NCBI GenBank assembly: GCA_037045645.1
Contig: JBAOIH010000011.1
Coordinates: forward strand, 124,001 to 188,000
Length of the DNA: 64,000 bases
Direction: 5' to 3'
Origin: Nocardioides sp.
GTDB lineage: Bacteria; Actinomycetota; Actinomycetes; Propionibacteriales; Nocardioidaceae
Position 1 is the first letter of the stretch, and each line of letters opens with the position of its first letter. The position numbers were made by a program, and so were the translations under genes. Below, piece by piece: positions 59,304 to 64,000 of the stretch. The notes under the pieces were generated by a model. The model saw only the letters and a list, made by a program, of their open reading frames with translations, ran no database searches and was not told the DNA's origin.

Positions 59304-60369
59304 TCAGTCGTCCCAGCGGAACAACCGAGCCGAGATCGCCGCGAACACCGCCGCAAAACCGAGCAACACCAGCACCGGCACGACGAGCGCCGAGGGACCT
59401 TCGCCGCGCACGATCAAGTCCAACATGCCTTCGTTGAGTTGTCCCAAGGGCAGCACCTTGGAGAACGTCTGCATCCAACCCGGCGCCTGGTCGAGCGGGA
59501 TGAAGGAGCCCGAGAGGAAGGCCATCGGCGTGACGATCACGTTGGCCAGGCCCGAGGCACCTTCGGCCGTACGACTCACCGCCCCCGCCACCATGCCGAT
59601 CGACATGAACGCCAAACAACCGACCAGGATCAGCGGGACCGCAAGCCACCACCAGCCACTGAGTTGCAGGCCGAAGACGCCTACGCCCACACCCAAGAAG
59701 ATCGCCGTCTGAAGCAACGCCACGGTCAGACACACGACCACCCGCGAGAGGACCAGCGAACTGGTCCGCACCGGTGCCAGCCGCAGTCGCCGCAGGAGTT
59801 TGTTCGTACGCCAGGTCACCAGCGGCATCGCGGTGTTGAAGACCCCGCCCATCGCCACCGCCCAGCCGAGCAGTCCCGGTGCGATGAATTTGGATCGGTT
59901 TGAGGGAGTCGTCCTCCACCTGCTGGGCATCGAGGACGAACCTGGGCTTGGTCTGCGAGATCGCCTGATTCGCGCCGTTGACGAAGCCGTCGAGAGTTCC
60001 GCGTACGGTGGCGGCCACGACCTGATCGGCGGCCGAGTAGTGCAGGCGAAGCGTGTCGCCGTCCTGCACGAGCGCGCCGTCGATATCGCCCTTGCGGACT
60101 TCTGCCAACGCTGCCGATTCGCTTTTATATGTCGTGGTCTCGAAGAGGTCGTCGAACTGCGCTTTGACGTCTGGCGGCATCTGCTTGACGAACTGCACAT
60201 CACCCACGATCGCGAGGTCGGTCTTGCTCGCCCCCGCATCACGGAAGAGGAAGCCGAAGAGAACCAAGAACATCAACGGGAAGGCGAGCAGCCAGAACCA
60301 GTTCTGCCTGTCGCGCCAAAAGCCCACCCACTGAGCCCGCATCAAGGCGGTGAAGTCCCGAGAAGTCAT
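59304..60369 (-). pseudogene. ABC-2 type exporter permease, one-base frameshift
   Basis: The N-terminus (MTSRDFTALMRAQWVGFWRD) starts a normal ABC-2 permease with one membrane helix and a large extracellular loop. After 'DDSLKPI' the frame is lost. Deleting one G of 59892-59893 (plus strand) gives 'KPIKFIAPGLLGWAVAMGG', leading into five further helices and a stop at 59304. The corrected length is 354 aa, normal for DrrB-like permeases. Uncorrected, the frame runs through into the M15 gene as a false fusion. The ATP-binding partner precedes it with a 4-bp overlap. Confidence 0.85.
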
Positions 60370-61271
60370 GCGCGGTACTCCCGTCCGGTCAAGTCCAAGA
60401 AGACGTCTTCCAAGGTGGCGCTGGTGACCTGCAGGCCCGCGAGCGCATCCCGGTCGGCCAGCTGCCGCAGCACCTGGGCGGTGTCGTGGGTGCTCAGACT
60501 GAGAGTGCCGTTGTCGACTGCCGCGGTCTCGACGCCAGCAAGGGTCCGAGCCGCCTCCAGCCCGAGCGCACCCTCGTCCACGAGGATGCGTTGCGCCTGC
60601 CCCAGGCCCGCGATCAGGGCGCGCGGGCGATCCACGGTCAGGATCCGGCCGTGGTCCATCACCGCGACCTGGTCACACAGCAGTTCGGCCTCGTCCATGT
60701 AGTGGGTGGTGAGGATGACTGTGTGTCCGCGCTCATTGATCGCGCGCAACACATCCCACAGGTTGCGTCTGGCCTGGGGGTCGAGGGCGGCAGTGGGTTC
60801 GTCCAGGAACACCACCTCGGGCTCGTGGACCAATGCGCACGCCAGCGAGAGTCGTTGCTTCTGCCCGCCGGACAAGTCCTCCGTACGCGTCTTGCGCTTC
60901 TCGGTGAGGCCGACGAGTTCGAGCATCTCGTCGACGCGCGAACTGCCCACGCCATAGATGTCGGCGAAGATCCGCAACTGCTCACCGGCACTCAATCGCT
61001 CGAAGAACGCCGAGGCTTGGAGTTGTACGCCGATGCGCGGCAAGAGGGCCGGATTGCGCGGCCACACGGGAAGGCCCAGGACCTCGGCCGACCCGCTGTC
61101 GGGTTGGCGGATGCCCTCGATCATCTCCAGCGTGGTCGTCTTGCCTGCTCCGTTGGGCCCGAGGATCCCGAAGAACGATCCGGAGGTCACCTCGATGTCG
61201 ACACCGTCGACGGCCACAAGGTCCCCGTACCGTTTCACCAAGCCCCGAGCCGCGATGGCGATCGTGGTCAT
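60366..61271 (-). CDS. ABC exporter ATP-binding protein (DrrA/CcmA-like)
   Basis: A 301-residue ATPase with Walker A 'GPNGAGKTT', signature 'LSGGQKQRLS', Walker B 'VVFLDEPTAALD', H-loop 'TTHYMDEAE' and the C-terminal extension typical of drug/lipid exporters. The start is the ATG at 61271, chosen because upstream residues do not match the family. It overlaps the permease gene by 4 bp (ATGA). Together they form a two-component ABC-2 exporter of unknown substrate. The 23-bp palindrome at 61326-61348 lies 55 bp upstream, shared with the divergent AAA ATPase. Confidence 0.92.
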   Translation of the reverse strand: MTTIAIAARGLVKRYGDLVAVDGVDIEVTSGSFFGILGPNGAGKTTTLEMIEGIRQPDSGSAEVLGLPVWPRNPALLPRIGVQLQASAFFERLSAGEQLRIFADIYGVGSSRVDEMLELVGLTEKRKTRTEDLSGGQKQRLSLACALVHEPEVVFLDEPTAALDPQARRNLWDVLRAINERGHTVILTTHYMDEAELLCDQVAVMDHGRILTVDRPRALIAGLGQAQRILVDEGALGLEAARTLAGVETAAVDNGTLSLSTHDTAQVLRQLADRDALAGLQVTSATLEDVFLDLTGREYRA

Positions 61272-61325
61272 GCGCCTCACACTAGGGGGGCTCTCCCCGG
61301 TCTTCATCACCTGAAGTTCCACCCT

Positions 61326-61348
61326 TTGATACTTAACTCAGGTATAAA
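61326..61348. promoter_or_regulatory. TTGATAC palindromic site between divergent ABC and AAA ATPase genes
   Basis: A 23-bp site of the same length and spacing as 59266-59288 (TTGATACTTAA and TCAGGTATAAA halves). It ends 6 bp before the GTG of the AAA ATPase gene. Confidence 0.65.
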
Positions 61349-61354
61349 AGTTGC

Positions 61355-62527
61355 GTGACGAATCCGTACACCCCCGGTGAGGTCCCCCGGCTGCTTGCCG
61401 GACGCCGCGAGGAACTCGACCGGATCCGCGATCTGTTCGCGCGCGTCGTGACGTACGCCGAGATGGGCGGCCCGCTGCTCGTCTTCCACGCTCCGCGCGG
61501 GATCGGGAAGACCTCGCTCTTGCGCGCTGCCCAAGACGAGGCCGAGCCGCTCGGCTTCGTCACCGTGTGGGTGTCGTGCTCGCGCGGCACCCCGGTGCTG
61601 CCCGAACTCACCGCCGCTCTCAGCCAGGCGCTCGACGCCGCCGACATCACCCCCGGGGGCCAGGCGGGCAAGCGCTGGCGGGCACGACTGGACAAGTTCG
61701 GCGTCGAGTTGGGTGGCTTCGGAGTCAAGGTCAGTGCTGACCTGGTCGGTGATCCGGTGCCGGATACCGGGGTTGCGGCCGCACCGTTGGCGGCGCTCGA
61801 AGGCATGTTGCACGACGCGGCGACACTCGTACGCTCTCGTGGCGGCGCGGGACTGGCGGTCTTCATCGACGAACTCCATGCCGCCACCCGGGTCGAGCTA
61901 GCCCTGCTGCTCAATGCGCTGCAGAACCTCGCGGGTCGTCGCGCCGACAACCCGCTTGCCGTGATCGCAGCCGGGCTTCCCGTCACCCCAGAGGCGATCA
62001 CCCGCGCGGCGACCTTCGGCGAGCGCAGCACGTTCGTGCCGCTCGACGTCCTCTCGACTACCGACGCACGCGAGTTGCTCACGGCACCGGCCGCGTCGTT
62101 GGGAGTCGGCTGGACGAGCCGCGCACTCGACGCCGTGATCGACCAGGCGCGCGGCTATCCCTACTTCCTGCAACTCCTCGGCTCCGCGACCTGGGACGCG
62201 GCGCGGCCCGAGCGCGGCGCCAAGATCGGACTGCCCGATGCGCGTCGCGGCCTGACCAGAGCGCAGGCACAGGTGAGGTCGATGTACGCCGCGCGGTGGG
62301 GCTCGGCGACACCGGGCGAGCAGGCGTTCCTGGGCGCGATGGCCCGTCAGGGCGACGGCAACGTCACCCGCGCCGCGATCGCTGCCGACCTCGGTGTCGA
62401 CTCACGGTCGCTGAGCGTGGCGCGCGAGCGCCTGATCGAGAAGGCGATCATCGAGCCGGTGGGGCATGGACTCGTACGCTTCACCCTCCCCGGGTTCGCT
62501 GCCTGGTTGCGCCAGCAAGGTTCCTGA
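61355..62527 (+). CDS. AAA/STAND-like ATPase with C-terminal winged helix, paralogue of 13870-15103
   Basis: A 390-residue protein with 'NPYTPGEVPRLLAGR' N-terminal signature, Walker A 'APRGIGKT' (residues 46-53), Walker B 'LAVFIDELHA', a sensor region 'VIAAGLPVTP' and a C-terminal winged-helix ('TRAAIAADLGVDSRSLSVARERL'). It is the intact paralogue used to diagnose the frameshift in the copy at 13870-15103. The function is unknown; such ATPases resemble archaeal-type AAA_16 switches and may regulate or remodel a partner. The GTG start at 61355 lies directly next to an operator-like palindrome. Confidence 0.85.
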   Translation: MTNPYTPGEVPRLLAGRREELDRIRDLFARVVTYAEMGGPLLVFHAPRGIGKTSLLRAAQDEAEPLGFVTVWVSCSRGTPVLPELTAALSQALDAADITPGGQAGKRWRARLDKFGVELGGFGVKVSADLVGDPVPDTGVAAAPLAALEGMLHDAATLVRSRGGAGLAVFIDELHAATRVELALLLNALQNLAGRRADNPLAVIAAGLPVTPEAITRAATFGERSTFVPLDVLSTTDARELLTAPAASLGVGWTSRALDAVIDQARGYPYFLQLLGSATWDAARPERGAKIGLPDARRGLTRAQAQVRSMYAARWGSATPGEQAFLGAMARQGDGNVTRAAIAADLGVDSRSLSVARERLIEKAIIEPVGHGLVRFTLPGFAAWLRQQGS

Positions 62528-62531
62528 CCCC

Positions 62532-64000
62532 TCATCTGGCGGGTGGGAACACCGTCCGGGGCGGGTGCCCTGGTGGAGCCCCCACAACAGACTCGGGCGC
62601 CAACACCCCGGCGATGTCACTTCGCCGCGACACCCCGAGCTTGGCCATCACACGCGAGACATGCGTCTCCACGGTGCGTACGGACAGGTGCAACCGCTCG
62701 GCGATCGCCGGAGAGGAATCGCCGGCCGCGACCATGATCGCGATCTGGCGTTCGCGCTTGGTCAGGTGGGGTGACGCGCGCACGACCGGCGTCCAGCGGC
62801 CCATCTCCGAGAGCAGTTTGAGCGAGTTCGCGACGCTGGTCTTCCTGCCACCCAAGACGGCCGTGATGTGGTCGGATAAGGCTGCCATCACCGGCGCGGA
62901 CGGATGTGGCAGTGGCAGCGGTGCCGCCTCGGCCAGGTGCCGGCGCAGCGCCTCCGGGGAAGCCAGGCCCAGCAGATGCAGGGCATCGAGGCGTACGAGG
63001 TCATAGCCCCACTCTTGCGCCCAACTCGCCAGCTCAGCGCATCGGCCGGGGGCGTCGGCCAGCCCCAGCCCGATCGCGGCCCGACACGAGTGCAGGCGGG
63101 CGGTGGCGGCCATGCCACGGCTGGCACCCTTCAGTCCTTGGTCGACCTCTGCCAGGAACGCGGCCGCCTCGGCGGCGCGACCAGTCATCATCGCCGCGTC
63201 CGCAGCCGCGCTGAGGGCCCAGGTGAGCAGTCCGGCCGCATCCCGCCAACGCAGCGTCTGCACAGCCTGGGAGATCTCGTGCCAGGCTCGCTCCCAGTCG
63301 CCTTGGCGGCCGAGCAACTCGCCCATGCCGACGCGAGCGGAAGCCTCGTCGTGGCGCTGCGTCATCAACGGCATCAGGTGTTCGTGGGCGGCCAGGTCCT
63401 TGAGCCGACCAGCTGAGACGTACGCCAGCAGCGTCGCCGCGGTGAGTTCGAAGCCGATCCACGTCATAGTCTCGTGGGCGTCGACCGCCTGGCCCCAATA
63501 GCGAGCGCTGAGTTCCAGTCCCCGATCGACCTCGCCCCGCGACACCAGCTCGGTGATCCCCAAGGCCACGACTTCGAGGATCTCCAGCGGCGCCGGGATG
63601 CTCACCACCTCGATCCACGGCAGCAACTGCGCCACCCCCGAGGTGTCACCGGCCCACGCCAGTCGCCGTGCTCGTACACACCTGACGTCCACGAAGGCCG
63701 ACAAACCAGGAAGAGCCTCGATCGTCTCGTCCACCGTCGCCAACGCCGCAGCCGGATCATCGAACGCGAACTGTTCGAGGTCGGCCCTGATTCGATAGGC
63801 CCCCGCACCCAACAGCATGCGAGTGAAGTCGTCGGCCACGCAGTCGTCGAGATCCGCGATCACCGTGTCGATCAAGGCCTTGGCCTGCGCCGCCGCCCCG
63901 CCATGCACATGAAGCACGCTGCACAACAGCAGCGCCTCGACGCGCTCGGCCGAATGCTCGGGGAACCCCGCCACCGCCGACTCGGCCAACGACAACGCAA
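62532..64000 (-). CDS. LuxR-family (LAL-type) transcriptional regulator, 5' end outside window
   Basis: The C-terminal ~489 residues are visible. They are helical, TPR-like repeats over most of the length, then a LuxR HTH at the end ('LTKRERQIAIMVAAGDSSPAIAERLH' followed by 'SVRTVETHVSRVMAKLGV'). LAL regulators are usually about 900 residues with an N-terminal ATPase, so the missing part should lie beyond position 64000. The TTG at 63995 is unlikely to be the real start. It converges on the AAA ATPase gene with a 4-bp gap. Confidence 0.85.
   Translation of the reverse strand, partial: ALSLAESAVAGFPEHSAERVEALLLCSVLHVHGGAAAQAKALIDTVIADLDDCVADDFTRMLLGAGAYRIRADLEQFAFDDPAAALATVDETIEALPGLSAFVDVRCVRARRLAWAGDTSGVAQLLPWIEVVSIPAPLEILEVVALGITELVSRGEVDRGLELSARYWGQAVDAHETMTWIGFELTAATLLAYVSAGRLKDLAAHEHLMPLMTQRHDEASARVGMGELLGRQGDWERAWHEISQAVQTLRWRDAAGLLTWALSAAADAAMMTGRAAEAAAFLAEVDQGLKGASRGMAATARLHSCRAAIGLGLADAPGRCAELASWAQEWGYDLVRLDALHLLGLASPEALRRHLAEAAPLPLPHPSAPVMAALSDHITAVLGGRKTSVANSLKLLSEMGRWTPVVRASPHLTKRERQIAIMVAAGDSSPAIAERLHLSVRTVETHVSRVMAKLGVSRRSDIAGVLAPESVVGAPPGHPPRTVFPPAR

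Noticed and set aside
58039..60369. A 776-residue apparent fusion of ABC permease and M15 peptidase
   Set aside because: The middle part is out-of-frame translation of permease sequence; one-base correction restores the permease, and the M15 part has its own lipoprotein signal and start at 59247.
1..64000. tRNA, rRNA, prophage or insertion sequence
   Set aside because: A visual scan found no T-arm consensus, rRNA segments, integrase, transposase or phage structural motifs; a covariance-model search would be needed to exclude a tRNA fully.

Overview
This is a high-GC (roughly two-thirds G+C) chromosomal stretch from an actinobacterium. Codon use, GTG starts, ATGA/GTGA gene overlaps, a polyprenol-phosphate-mannose synthase, F420-type and SigE-type genes, and the style of the dispersed repeats suggest Nocardioidaceae/Propionibacteriales. 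The family placement is an inference. I see no rRNA, tRNA, CRISPR array, prophage or classical insertion sequence. The window is packed with about 55 genes, and most convergent pairs end within a few bases of each other.

Layout. 0-12 kb is housekeeping: two tandem HAD phosphatases, serS, a PAP2-lipid kinase fusion, pheA, a two-domain VOC protein, a GDT1-type exporter, arcA, a SEC-C/DUF5926 protein, a GDPD and a papain-like amidase. 12-15 kb holds a SigE-type sigma factor with a putative membrane partner and a frameshifted AAA ATPase. 15-23 kb is catabolic: a kinase/phospho-lyase fusion, a TetR-controlled Rieske oxygenase plus dehydrogenase pair, an aldo/keto reductase and a class III aminotransferase. 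23-31 kb carries a frameshifted M4 protease, an RTX-type secreted protein, a regulator with two LuxR HTH domains, a DHCR24-like flavoprotein and a frameshifted fpg. 31-36 kb has aat, an EcsC-like gene and three overlapping sulfotransferase-like genes. 36-43.5 kb is a leucine-catabolism operon (methylcrotonyl-CoA carboxylase plus HMG-CoA lyase) followed by a two-component system and a TetR gene. The same palindrome sits in front of both the operon and the TetR gene. 43.5-58 kb has ppm1, secreted proteins, a SWIM/SNF2 pair, a DHA2 MFS exporter, a second RTX protein, an M13 peptidase and a quinone oxidoreductase. 58-64 kb has an M15 lipoprotein, an ABC-2 exporter (permease frameshifted), a second AAA ATPase and a truncated LuxR regulator.

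The most unusual features are structural. First, a dispersed repeat with 'GGTGGTTGAGGAG...GTCTCGAAACCACC' ends has expanded inside at least three genes without breaking the frame (HAD, mvaB, mccB). Second, a separate 21-bp repeat occurs in five clusters, one of them inside a gene as a heptapeptide repeat. Third, four genes each carry exactly one apparent extra base. Fourth, two different palindromic 'hairpin' elements lie in intergenic gaps. Fifth, the hexamer CGTACG is strongly over-represented and appears to dictate codon choice. No complete novel defence or mobile system is evident. The best candidates for new biology are the kinase/phospho-lyase fusion, the in-frame repeat insertions and the shared operator pairs.
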